The notes under the pieces: model-generated
The model's input: the letters and a program-made list of their open reading frames with translations, nothing else
The model's database searches: none
What the model was told of the DNA's origin: nothing
Part shown: one piece after another, positions 43,751-55,769 of the stretch
Layout: every line of letters starts with the position of its first letter
Position numbering within the stretch: position 1 is the first letter of the stretch
Assembly: GCF_963678635.1 (NCBI RefSeq)
Contig: NC_087062.1
Coordinates: 71,577,345 to 71,641,344, forward strand
Length of the DNA: 64,000 nt
Origin: Symsagittifera roscoffensis
Lineage: Eukaryota; Xenacoelomorpha; Acoela; Convolutidae
Direction: 5' to 3'
Translations under genes and position numbers: made by a program

Positions 43751-45615
43751 GCAAAATCACAAAATGCGTTTTCAAGTACTGACAATCGATTTGGGGCGAT
43801 CAAGTAGTTGCATAGGCTAGCATCGTAGCCGGATTGTAAAAGTGATCTGAAAGATTAGGAACAATCCCCAAACTATCAAATCATTTACAAAAAGTGCACG
43901 AGGTTGCGGTGCAAGTAGCTTCGAATGTGTTGACCTTTGTAAGTGCTGCTAGTTATAGACTAACTTCTGCTCAGGTGCAATTCTAGCTATGCCTCGTAGC
44001 CATGCAGAATTGCCATAAAACGCTTCTCCGAACTAGCAATCACTCCCTATAAATATCAAAGTAACATAAAAGTTTTTGGGTTAATGTGCCTAATGATAAT
44101 CACCTTTCTGACTGATCCATCTATACATTTTGAACGGGTGTTCCACATGACACATGTTTAAGAAGTCCTTGTGTTGACATGTTAAAATTCCAAAAATTTG
44201 CTACGTTTAAAATGTTAGCTGCAGTCTAAGACGCTTTAGAATTTTCTGGCGAGTATTGAATTAGGCAATTTTATCCAAACGAACTATTGATTGCAAATTT
44301 CTAAAATCCTACACTTTTTTTTACATCTGTTGGAGCGTGAATGTTTTTTCTTTATTCGCAACGCAAACTTTTAAAGTTTTTCGTTTCAGTGTTTATTCAC
44401 AAAATTTGAAATGAGCAACCCTATGATGGGTTGCTGTCAGGATTATCACAGAGGTTGCAAATCTTGCCTCCGAGAATGACTGCTCAAATCGTTATAGTTT
44501 CTGAGATATGACGTTTCTTATACTTTTTTTTAAAACTCAAACACTTAGGTTAAAAAATGCTTCTCAAATTTTGAAATTCTCGACCCTGTGGCGGATTGAT
44601 GTCAAGGTGCTCCAAGAAGTTGCAGATGTAGGCTCCAATTATGACTGCTTAATTTCTTCCGGTCTTCTAGATTAGACCTTTTTTTATAAGTTTTTCAAAA
44701 GATTTTTCAAAAATGTTTCAAGTTCAACCCATATGGGGTGGTGCTGTGATGGTACTTCCAAGCAGTGCTCATCTGGTTTCTAAAAAAGACTGCTCTAAAA
44801 TTTTAAGTATCCGCGATATGACCATAATTTAATGACCACGTGATTTATGACCATGACCTAATTTCTGATTTTAAAATATGAAGATCTGAAAACCACTTAC
44901 TTGGGAGATTTCTGTTTAAAAAAATTAATTTAGATTACAATCGTTCAATATATCAAAAAGAAATCGTTGTTGGATGCCCTCGTTTATTTTTTGAGGATTT
45001 GAAAATTTTTGAGTGTTATGCGAGTAGTCCAATTTTGTTTTAACGTACAGCAAGTGGTGAAACCACTGTAAATTTCAATGAGACCAGCCAACTGATTCAA
45101 ACATTTTATTAGGCCCCAAATATACTAAATTACTTCACAGTGCACAGATGTGTGTGTTGAAGGCCGGGGAGGGGGGGGGCTGATAGGTGGAGTAAGAGTT
45201 TTCAATCTGTTTTACTGTATCCGAGTTTGATGTTTTTCAACATCGATGTGCCATCTATAGCTTCCACAAATCCTAAGCAGCTTATTTATTGGCTTGCATT
45301 ACTTTCAAATAAGCTGCTATAGAAAAACTAAGAAACTATGGGAAAGAAATTTGAACCTAAAAACCTGTCATGAGTTTTTGGAATCAGCAAGCGTAACAGT
45401 TTTTAATGAAAACTTCCGAATCCTTTAGATGGCACTAAACCACGGAATCAGTTGGCGCCAAAACATTGTAAATACTAATTAATCAATTAAATGATAGGGC
45501 AGCAATTTTTACATATATTAATTGTTTTATGTGCTGTGACAGCTTGAATTGCTCATAAAAATTGATGAATTTTTTGTCTCTCGAGTCATTATAAAAATAC
45601 TGGTTGACTCTCAAA
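43751..45615. other. Spacer, unit 4
   Basis: Duplicate of 26,254-28,116. It contains the three-copy tandem repeat (about 44,370-44,830). Its left part shares variants with unit 3 and the part near 44,840-44,930 shares variants with unit 1. No gene is recognised. Confidence 0.6.
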
Positions 45616-47535
45616 ATGAGAAAAAATAAAAAAATTTTGGGTTTCGTTTTTGTGGCGCTTGTTGCCCGACTTTTATCTGCAGTCGTGTTCGAAGAAATTC
45701 GGACTGTTATTGATGATGTAACTCGGGAATATTCGGTGACTGAATTTGTAAAAACAGTCGGAATACATAGAAGCAGTTTGATCATTATATCTGCATTTGA
45801 CGTTGCCTTCTCCCGGTACCAAGCAAAATCATTTCTCAGCTCTTGCAACTGTAGCAGAAAATTCTCAGAGCTACCTGGTGTAACAAAAAGGTGCTCTCTG
45901 GTCGAAATACCAATCGACTACCCAATGGTCATAGACAATAAAAACGTTAACTTCAACTCGAGTATTACTATTTTGGAGGCTCCTTCGAATTTCAAAGACG
46001 GAGAAAATATTCCTCTGAATTGCTTGACCTCAGACAGGTAAAACTGATTGGTTTTAGATTTTTGTATTCAGAAAAAAGTCAAATTTCCATTCAGTATTTG
46101 AGCTGAAAGCAGATAAATTCAATGGAGCAGATTGAAAATTACGTATTTAAATTTTTTTCAACTGAAATCAGATAAGTCAATCATGCAATCATGAGGTAAA
46201 ACTATAAACAGTCAATTTTCTCAGATATTTTCTTCAAGCTTTTGTTTTGAAATTTGTATATTTTTTAGCCAAGACTAATTCCTAAATATTTAAATGTATA
46301 CTCAGTAGTAGTCGGCTAGTTGTAATATATTTTTGTTTTCAAATGATAAGATGAAAAAATGTGTTGGAAAAACACCTATTTTTTCAGCAGCCGCTGAAAG
46401 TTTTCAAAGTAAAAGTTTTCTAGCCATTTACTAAAAGTTACGGTTTTGTTCAGGGCGGATCTAGGATTTTCTCGAGGGGGGCGGATTTTTTTTTTAGGTC
46501 GATCAAATTGATTTTTTGAGCTCTCCCAAAGCACTGTTTTGCCCCTATTTTGGCAAAATTTTCTGTGCCGCAGGCAAATTTTTGAAAAAACAGTCGAAAA
46601 AGCCGTTTTTGGGCACTTTTTGAAAAATTTTGTTAAAAAAAATCGCGTTTTTTTTGGCGCGCGCTCCCCTTCAAAGTTAGTATATATTGGCGCCTAAGGC
46701 GCCTTTAGAAAAAATTTAGGGGGGGGGGGGGGGGGTCGGCCAAAAATGGATTTCTGAAAAAATATCAAAGGGGGGACCCTTTAGGTCGGCAGGGGGTCGA
46801 ATCCCTGAGGAAAGGGGGCGTCCCCCCCCCCCCGCCCCCCCTAAATCCGCCCCTGGTTGTGTTATATAATTCTGTGTGAAACTGTTAATATTATTAATTT
46901 TCATGGCTAATATCTCAAACGCAGAGTATCTGCGTGGTTACAGCCAGTTCACTCTGGGTTTTCGTATTTTTGTATTTTTATTTATGAAAAAATGCTTATC
47001 ATACCACTTCATTGTACAAAAAACTGCTTTTGCTTTTTTCATAAAGCTTTTCATAAAATTTGCAAGAAAAAGCTTATTAAAAAATTTCATAGTTTGGAAA
47101 AAAGTTCTTATTTTGCTCTTTTCATGCAATTTTTCCAGTCCATTTTTCATTGTATAAAATTGTATAATAGGCATTTTTTTCAACCCGGAATGCCATCTCA
47201 AAAATTGCGCTTAAGAGGAACACAGCAGAATCGAGTACTTAATATGCAGCGCTTAGCATTTTAAATCCAAATGAGAAAAAGGTTAATACGATATTAAAAT
47301 GGTCTAGGGAGGGATTTAGCTTAATTTGATATTATCCAGGTACTACTACTCCATGTTGTCGTTTCCTTTGAGCATGGAACAGTTGATTGAGCTCATACAA
47401 GATCTACCGGCTGCTTATGAGTATTTCAACAAAAACTTCGTCAGTCGTCCTCAATACTTAGTGTCCGGAGGCTCTTTTTCTCTGGTTCAGCTGAGAGAAC
47501 TGCAGTTTGCCGATAGGGATGGCAATGTGGCCAAA
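45616..47535 (+). pseudogene. PACC1-like gene, unit 4: exons 1 and 2 only
   Basis: Exon 1 (45,616-46,037) and exon 2 (47,340-47,535) are open, but the unit has no exon 3. Exon 1 has amino-acid changes relative to the other copies: VARLL in TM1, KTVGI for KTGGI, VEIP for VEVP, NFNSS for NLNSS and NIPLN for NILLN. Exon 2 is unchanged at the protein level. The next downstream exon 3 is at 58,398 in unit 5, so a spliced product is conceivable. Confidence 0.6.
46451..46855. mobile_element. hAT-type MITE, unit 4 copy
   Basis: Same insertion as in unit 1. The left terminus has lost one G (CAGGGCGGAT) and the right target duplicate has one change (GTTGTGTT). Internal G and C runs are longer than in the other copies. 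Confidence 0.88.
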
Positions 47536-48919
47536 GTAGAGACGATGATTGTGTTCAACTGGTCGAATAGTCTTAAAACAAAATAATGTTAAAGCAGATT
47601 CCTCACTGCAATTCTACACCCTCGGCCTTCGAGGGTTCCGTCTTTGTAAAATATTTTACGACAGCTCAGTTTTGGGCCAATCGGGTCGTCATTTTGTCAA
47701 AAGGTGCCTTTGATACTAATTTGTTTCTTGATGAGTATTTCAATAGTGACGTTTTTCATTTTTTTTTGGTAAAAAAAACTTCCCGTGAAGTTCAGTTTTT
47801 ACTACGAAAATTAAGTTCGATGTTTTGATGCGCTAGGAAACTCGACCGACCTGAAAACGCAACTTCTTGAGTTTTTGTAATGTTCCGTGTTCCTACTAGA
47901 CGCACTCCTGATTTCGGTTCTCAGCACCACTGATTTTGGTTCTCGATTGTTCGTACAGGCGCCATATCCTGCGCCATAGTTTGTTGATGAAGTCAAAATA
48001 ATGAAACTAAAATTTTATTTTAAATGAGCAAAATTGTCGTTAGAACCATTAGGGTAATTTTCGTTTTATATAAAGCAAAATTTTTGTTCTCAAATAACTT
48101 TAAGCTGATATAAAAATTTAAGTTTTGAATAAGCTTAAGTTGACATCGGGTGTGTTTCATTTTTTGTTTTCCACGCATATGTAGGTACCACAAATATTCA
48201 TCTAAATGGGTTGAGTGATATACCAAAGCTTTTTCACTCGTAATTCGAGCGACATTTAAAAAATTTCAATCATTTTTGATTTTTCAAGCTCTATGCTTAA
48301 TTTAAGCCTTAAAAATTTAGTTTAAAGCAAGTAAATTTAGTTTTTGGAGTTTTTAGGGCCATGTTGGGCACCAAAAATTCAAAGAATTCAATAATTTTTC
48401 TGCAAAACAATTTGAAAAAAAAATGAAATTTTCTATGGTTGTCGAATATTCCTGAATTATAGTTTTACGTTAGGTCCTTTTATCACACCCGCAGAAAAAA
48501 AACGCTAATAAAAAACATGTTTTGTAGTTTTTCAAAGACAGATCGGATCATTCTGTGCTACTTTTGAGTGTTATATTTTATTTTCGGTTTCAGTCTTTGT
48601 ATGTCATTTGAATTGTTATACACCCAGATGATTTCTAATAGTGTGGGCGACATCCGTTCAAAACAAGCGCACTCATTGCTGCCTGCGTTTCGTTAGTATT
48701 TTTTTTGTGGAAGGATTGTGGTATCGATCGCCCGGTGTATTAAGATTTTAATCTTTTTACGCTTGCGATCAGCTTAGTGTGTTATTACGAACCTTCTTTT
48801 TTTCTAAATTAACTCGCAAATACATTAAAAGTGTTCAATTATTTTGTAAATTTCAATGAAGCTTTGAAAATTGCATAGCACCTGTTTTTGGCTTATTGTG
48901 GTTTATGTTTAGTGCCTTG

Positions 48920-49425
48920 TAAGCGTCCGTGGCTGAGTGGTTAGTGAGTGAGACTCTTAATCTGTAGGTGGCAGGTTTGAATATCATTCGCAGCCCATAG
49001 CATCTGTTCTCCGCTTTAGTTGTGGCTGGTGTTTAGTGCCTATTAAGCTTCCGTGGCTGAATGCTTAGCGTATGAGACTCTTGAGCTGTAGGATTGAATC
49101 TCAGGCAAAGCCTGTTTTTTTTAAAAAACTAATTTGAGGTTTATTTCCAATTTTTATATTGCACTTTATAGAGCTGCTTTGGCTCTTCTCCACTTTCACC
49201 CCTAATTCAAATTCTCATTTTCTTACTTATGTTACGTGTTGTTAAGGCTGAATGAGTGATGTTACGATGTAAGGCATGATGAACAAATGTGTTCATAATA
49301 ATTAGTTTGTTCACCATGCTAAATTTCATTGCATTATGACAATGTTAAAGTAGTTTTTCAAAGAAAGGGTGTTGGGAAAAGAGCAGCTGCTTTTTATTCT
49401 CGCTTGTGTTTGCGAAGCGAAGCTG
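48920..49425 (+). mobile_element. SINE cluster, unit 5 copy
   Basis: Duplicate of 23,886-24,405, with both tRNA-like heads and the GCGAAGCGAAGCTGCGCCTC tail. Confidence 0.7.
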
Positions 49426-49625
49426 CGCCTCTGTGTCAAAGCTTGTTTTTGTTTTATCTGAAGTTTTTACTTGCTTTTTTCGACCTTAGATGATTGCTTT
49501 CCAGATATTGCAGTTTTGATTGTAAAGCGACCTAGCCTAGACGAAAAATTTGTTTTAAAAGCGACCTATGGATGAACAAAGCTGATTGCTGATTTTATTG
49601 AGTGAATTTTGAAGTAAAGCAAAAT

Positions 49626-51259
49626 ATGGCGTTCAAAGAGTACCAGCACCGGGAAATAAACCCGAAAAATTTTCCAAAAAGAACTTCCTCGTTGCCAGCA
49701 AATGATATGATCATTGTGCCTTACAACTACAGACCGAATTCCCGTTTGCGACATGCCACTAATTCTTCATTTATGGACAGTATGAAAGGTGTGGAACTAG
49801 TTAGAAGTCAATCATTCTCTGCTTACTCGTGCCCAGATGATTTGAAAAATGTGAAAACAAAACAAAAGAAACAGAAACAAATACAGAGTCAATTGACGAA
49901 AGCGCCGAAGATTTTGTTCACGATCTGTCCTCAAACGGTAGTCCAAATCATGTCGCCAAAAGAGACTGCCAATCTGATGCTGATGATGATGATGATGGAA
50001 GAAAGAGTGTTCAAAACACTTTTATTAAAAAGAGCCGATTCAAATGCAACGAAAATATGAAAACTAAACAGGACCAAATTAAATTTAATCACAAACCGGC
50101 AAAGAAGAAAAGTTGTCGCTGTTTAGTGAAAAGTGTTTTGAACTTCAGTTTATTTTTGATAACTTCTTTTATGCTTGCGTGTTCTGTTACCCATTTATAC
50201 ATATCTCCAGTACCTAGTCCAAAATGCAATTTCAATCAAAGCGAGATATTGAGTAAGTTACGCGCAGGTGAAACAAAGACAAAAATTGAATCCATTGTTA
50301 TTGGACAAAGTGAATTAATTGGGAATATCGTGACTGCATTGGCGGATTTTTTGGAAGATATGGAGTCGAATATTACAACGGTGTTTATCTATGGGCCCAC
50401 GGGTGTTGGAAAAACACTAACTGTCCAGACTGTTTTGACAGCAATTGAAGTTCCTCCTCAGTGCGTCAGCACAAGTAAGTGAGAAGATCTGAAAAATTAT
50501 CTGGGCCCTCTAAAAAAATTTTCGAACCAAATTAGTTAAGTTTAAAATCGTACACCTGTCATAGTTCGCTCAAGGGCGATTCCAATTCTTTTCATTTTTT
50601 GCTTTTGTGTTTTTGTTATTTTTAAATACCAGCCTCTTTGTAAAGAACCGATATTGAATTAGGGAAATTAAATTTAATGTTTTTCTGCAAAAACGCATAG
50701 AGGATAAATGTTTGCTAAAAATATGCCGCGAGAGTTTCATGAATCCAAGGTTTAAAATAGTTTATGGAATTGAATATTTGGTATTTTTTTCAGTGGATTA
50801 TCTCTCTAACTTGACGCTCCCGCTTTATGGGCTCAAAATTTTCCACATGGATGCAGCAACTATGCTCCCAGATGACTCTATGATGATTACTTCGGCACCT
50901 TCGACCCCCGATGTCTTAGTGTCTTATCAGTTCTTTTTGCCCAAATCAATCAGTTACTACTTTTCGAGAAAAAGGATCATTTTTGTCACGTCGAACTACG
51001 CGCCAGAAAAAGGGCGGGACTCACTTTGGAGAATTCTTCAGTCGTCAGCTGGCTCTGTTCATCTTTTTGAAGCAAGATATCTGAATCGTGAAGATGTGAA
51101 GAAATGTTAGACCTAGAACTGAATCAGAAACCGTCTTTGAACATTAAACGAGAAATTGTTGAATTTGTGCTACAAAATATTGAGTTCAATTCTGAAGGTC
51201 AAAGTTTGCCTGGTTGTAAAACTGTTCGAAAATTGATTAATGTTTTTCTGAATGAGTAA
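49626..51259 (+). pseudogene. Torsin-4A-like pseudogene, unit 5
   Basis: Both exons (49,626-50,474 and 50,794-51,259) and their splice sites are present. A 1-bp deletion near 49,854 (GTGAAAACAAAA for GTGAAAGACAAAA) shifts the frame before the Asp run. A 2-bp deletion at about 51,107 (AAATGTTAG for AAATGTGTAG) creates a stop before the sensor-2 region. An internal frame resumes at 50,057 with the membrane anchor and Walker A. Confidence 0.88.
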
Positions 51260-53099
51260 GCAAAATCACAAAATGCGTTTTCAAGGACTGACAATCGATT
51301 TGGGGCGATCAAGTAGTTGCATAGGCTAGCATCGTAGCCGGATTGTAAAAGTGATCTGAAAGATTAGGTACAATCTCCAAACTATCAAATCATTTACAAA
51401 AAGTGCACGAGGTTGCGGTGCAAGTAGCTTCGAATGTGTTGACCTTTGTAAGTGCTGCTAGTTATAGACTAGCTTCTGCTCAGGTGCAATTCTAGCTATG
51501 CCTCGTAGCCATGCAGAATTGACATAAAACGCTTCTCCGAACTAGCAATCACTCCCTATAAATATCAAAGTAACATAAAAGTTTTTGGGTTAATGTGCCT
51601 AATGATAATCACCTTTCTGACTGATCCATCTATACATTTTGAACGGGTGTTCCACATGACACATGTTTAAGAAGTCCTTGTGTTGACATGTTAAAATTCC
51701 AAAATTTTGCTACCTTTAAAATGTTAGCTGCAGTCTAAGACGCTTTAGAATTTTCTGGTGAGTATTGAATTAGGCAATTTTATCCAAACGAACTATTGAT
51801 TGCAAATTTCTAAGATCATACACTTTTTTTTCCATCAGCGTGAATGTTTTTTCTTTTTTCGCAACGCAAACTTTTAAAGTTTTTCGTTTCAGTGTTTATT
51901 CACAAAATTTGAAATGAGCAACCCTATGATGGGTTGCTGTCAGGATTATCACAGAGGTTGCAAATCTTGCCTCCGAAAATGAATGCTCAAATCGTTATAG
52001 TTTCTTATACTTTTTTTAAAAACTCAAACACTTAGGTTAAAAAATGCTTCTCAAATTTTGAAATTCTCGACCCTGTGGCGGATTGATGTCAAGGTGCTCC
52101 AAGAAGTTGCAGAGGTAGGCTCCAATTATGACTGCTTAAATTCTTCCAGTCTTCTAGATTAGACCTTTTTTTTAAGTTTTTCAAAAGATTTTTCAAAAAT
52201 GTTTCAAGTTCAACCATATGGGTGGTCCTGTGATGGTACTTCCAAGCAGTGCTCATCTGGTTTCTAAAAAAGACTGCTCTAAAATTTTAAGTATCCAAGA
52301 TATGACCATAATTTAATGACCACCTGATTTATGACCATGACCTAATTTCTGATTTTAAAATATGAAGATCTGAAAACCACTTACTTGGCAGATTTTTGTT
52401 TAGAAAAAATGAATTTAGATTACAATCGTTCAATATATCAAAAAGAAATCGTTGTTGGATGCCCTCGTTTATTTTTTGAGGATTTGAAAATTTTTGAGTG
52501 TTATGCGAGTAGTCCAATTTTGTTTTAACGTACAGCAAGTGGTGAAACCACTGTAAATTTCAATGAGACCAGCCAACTGATTCAAATATTTTATTAGGCC
52601 CCAAATATCCTAAACTACTTCACAGTGCACAGATGTGTGTGTTGAAGGCCGGGGAGGGGGGTCTGATAGGTGGAGTAAGAGTTTTCAATCTGTTTTACTG
52701 TATCCGAGTTTGATGTTTTTCAACATCGATGTGCCATCTATAGCTTCCACAAATCCTAAGCAGCTTATTTATTGGCTTGCATTACTTTCAAATAAGCTGC
52801 TATAGAAAAACTAAGAAACTATGGGAAAAAAATTTGAACCTAAAAACCTGTCATGAGTTTTTGGAATCAGCAAGCGTAACAGTTTTTAATGAAAACTTCC
52901 GAATCCTTTAGATGGCACTAAACCACGGAACCAGTTGGCGCCAAAACATTGTAAATACTAATTAATCAATTAAATGATGTGGCAGCAATTTTTACATATA
53001 TTAATTGTTTTATGTGCTGTGACAGCTTGAATTGCCTATAAAAATTGATGAATTTTTTTGTCTCTCGAGTCATTATAAAAATACTGGTTGACTCTCAAA
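51260..53099. other. Spacer, unit 5
   Basis: Duplicate of the unit 1 spacer with small deletions (for example around 51,836 and 52,005). The tandem repeat lies at about 51,880-52,300. No gene is recognised. Confidence 0.6.
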
Positions 53100-53935
53100 A
53101 TGAGAAAAAATAAAAAAAATTTTGGGTTTCGTTTTTGTGGCGCTTGTTGCCCTACTTTTATCTGCAGTCGTGTTCGAAGAAATTCGGACTGTTATTGATG
53201 ATGTAACTCGGGAATATTCGGTGACTGAATTAGTAAAAACCGGCGGAATACATAGAAGCAGTTTGATCATTATATCTGCATTTGACGTTGCCTTCTCCCG
53301 GTACCAAGCATAATCATTTCTCAGCTCTTGCAACTGTAGCAGAAAATTCTCAGAGCTACCTGGTGTAACAAAAAGGTGCTCTCTGGTCGAAGTACCAATC
53401 GACTACCCAATGGTCAAAGACAATAAAAACGTTAACTTGAACTCGAGTATTACTATTTTGGAGGCTCCTTCGAATTTTAAAGACGGAAAAAATATTCTTC
53501 TGAATTGCTTGACCTCAGACAGGTAAAAATGATTGGTTTTAGATTTTTGTATTCAGAAAAAAGTCAAATTTCCATTCAGTATTTGAGCTGAAAGCAGATA
53601 AATTCAATGGAGCAGATTGAAAGTTACGTATTTAAATTTTTTTCAACTGATATCAGATAATTCAATCATGCAATCATGAGGTAAAATTATAAACAGTCAA
53701 TTTTCTCAGATATTTTCTTCAAGTTTTTGTTTTGAAATTTGTATATTTTTTAGCCAAGACTAATTCCTAAATATTTTAATGTATACTCAGTAGTAGTCGG
53801 CTAGTTGTAATATTTTTTTGTTTTCATATGATAAGATGAAAAAATGTGTTGGAAAAACACCTATTTTCTCAGCAGCCACTGAAAGTGTTCAAAGTAAAAG
53901 TTTTGTAGCAATTTACTAAAAATTACGGTTTTGTT

Positions 53936-54340
53936 CAGGGGCGGATTTAGGATTTTCTCGAGGGGGGGGGGCGGATTTTTTTTTTTAGGTCGATCAAATT
54001 GATTTTTCGAGCTCTCCCAAAGCACTGTTTTGCCCCTATTTTGGCAAAATGTTCTGTGCCACAGGCAAATTTTTGAAAAAACAGTCGAAAAAGCCGTTTT
54101 TGGAAAAATTTCGAGAACAGTCGTAAAATTTTGACAAAAAAATTGCGTTTTTTTGGCGCGCGCTCCCCTTCAAAGTTAGTATATATTGGCGCCAAAGGCG
54201 CCTTTAGAAAAAATTTAGGGGGGTCGGCCAAAAATGGATTTCTGGAAAATTTTAAAAGGGGGACCCTTTGGGTCGGCAGGGGGTCGAATCCCTGAGGAAA
54301 GGGGGCGTCCCCCCGCCCCCTCCCCCTAAATCCGCCCCTG
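53936..54340. mobile_element. hAT-type MITE, unit 5 copy
   Basis: Same insertion with both GTTTTGTT flanks. The left terminus reads CAGGGGCGGATTTAGG, the closest match to the right terminus. The interior has a rearranged stretch near 54,100-54,130. Confidence 0.9.
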
Positions 54341-55769
54341 GTTTTGTTATATAATTCTGTGTGAAACTGTTAATATTATTAATTTTCATGGCTAATATCT
54401 CAAACGCAGAGTATCTGCGTGGTTACTGCCAGTTCACTCTGGGTTTTCGTATTTTTGTATTTTTATTTATGAAAAAATGCTTATCATACCACTTCATTGT
54501 ACAAAAAACTGCTTTTGCTTTTTTCATAAAGCTTTTCATAAAACTTGCAAGAAAAGGCTTATTAAAAAATTTCATAGTTTGGAAAAAAATTCTTATTTTG
54601 CTCTTTTCATGCAATTTTTCCAGTCCATTTTTCATTGTATAAAATTGTATAATAAGCATTTTTGTCAACCCGGAATGTCATCTCAAAAATTGCGCTTAAG
54701 AGGAACACAGCAGAATCGAGTACTTAATATGCAGCGCTTAGCATTTTAAATCCAAATGAGAAAAAGGTTAATACGATATTAAATTGGTCTAGGGGGGATT
54801 TAGCTTAATTTGATATTATCCAGGTACTACTACTCCATGTTGTCGTTTCCTTTGAGCATGGAACAGTTGATTGAGCTCATACAAGATCTACCGGCTGCTT
54901 ATGAGTATTTCAACAAAAATTTCGTCAGTCGTCCTCAATACTTAGTGTCCGGAGGCTCTTTTTCTCTGGTTCAGCTGAGAGAACTGCAGTTCGCCGATAG
55001 GGATGGCAATGTGGCCAAAGTAGAGACGATGATTGTGATCAACTGGTCAAATAGTCTTAAAACAAATTAATGTTAAAGCTGATTCCTCACTGCAATTCTA
55101 CACCCTCGGCCTTCGAGGGTTCCGTCTTTGTAAAATATTTTACGACAGCTCAGTTTTGGGCCAATTGGGTCGTCATTTCGTCAAAAGGTGCCTTTGATAC
55201 CGATTTGTTTCTGGATGAGTAGCTCAATAGTGACGTTTTTCATTTTTTTTTTAAAAAAACTTCCCGTGAAGTTCAGTTTTTACTAGGAAAATTAAGTTCG
55301 ATGTTTTGATGCGCTAGGAAACTCGACCGATCTAAAAACGCAACTTCTTGAGTTTTTGTATTGTTCCGTGTTCCTACTAGCCGCACTCCTGATTTCGGTT
55401 CTCAGCACCACTGATTTTGGTTCTCGATTGTTCGGACAGGCGAAGTGTAATGTATTATCACGAAGAGTTTTTTTCTTATCTAAGTCCCAATTAAAAGTGC
55501 TCATTTAATGGCACTTTTGGTTATATTTCAATTTAATCATGTTAGAGCCTATTTAAGCATAAGCAATTTAATAGCATTTGTTTTTGCTTTACTTTCTGCT
55601 AGTGTTGGCTCTTGTTTGAAAAAAACTGGTATTTACAGAAGTAGATATACATTCGCAGATATACATTTTTCCTTCCTAAGTCGCAATTAAGTGGTCATTT
55701 TGATCCATAACCAGCTATTGAATTCAACCAAACAGTAGTTAAGCTTAAAGGTAAACTGGATTTGTAGCT

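Larger units (their letters stand above)
43354..47961 (+). repeat. Segmental duplication unit 4
   Basis: It begins inside torsin-like exon 2 (GTTCCCAGACG), runs through the spacer and PACC1-like exons 1-2, and ends at the same motif as unit 1 (ACAGGCG plus the CCAT filler). Unit 5 follows. The unit 4/5 junction is base-for-base like the unit 1/2 junction, so one junction was itself duplicated. Confidence 0.9.
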
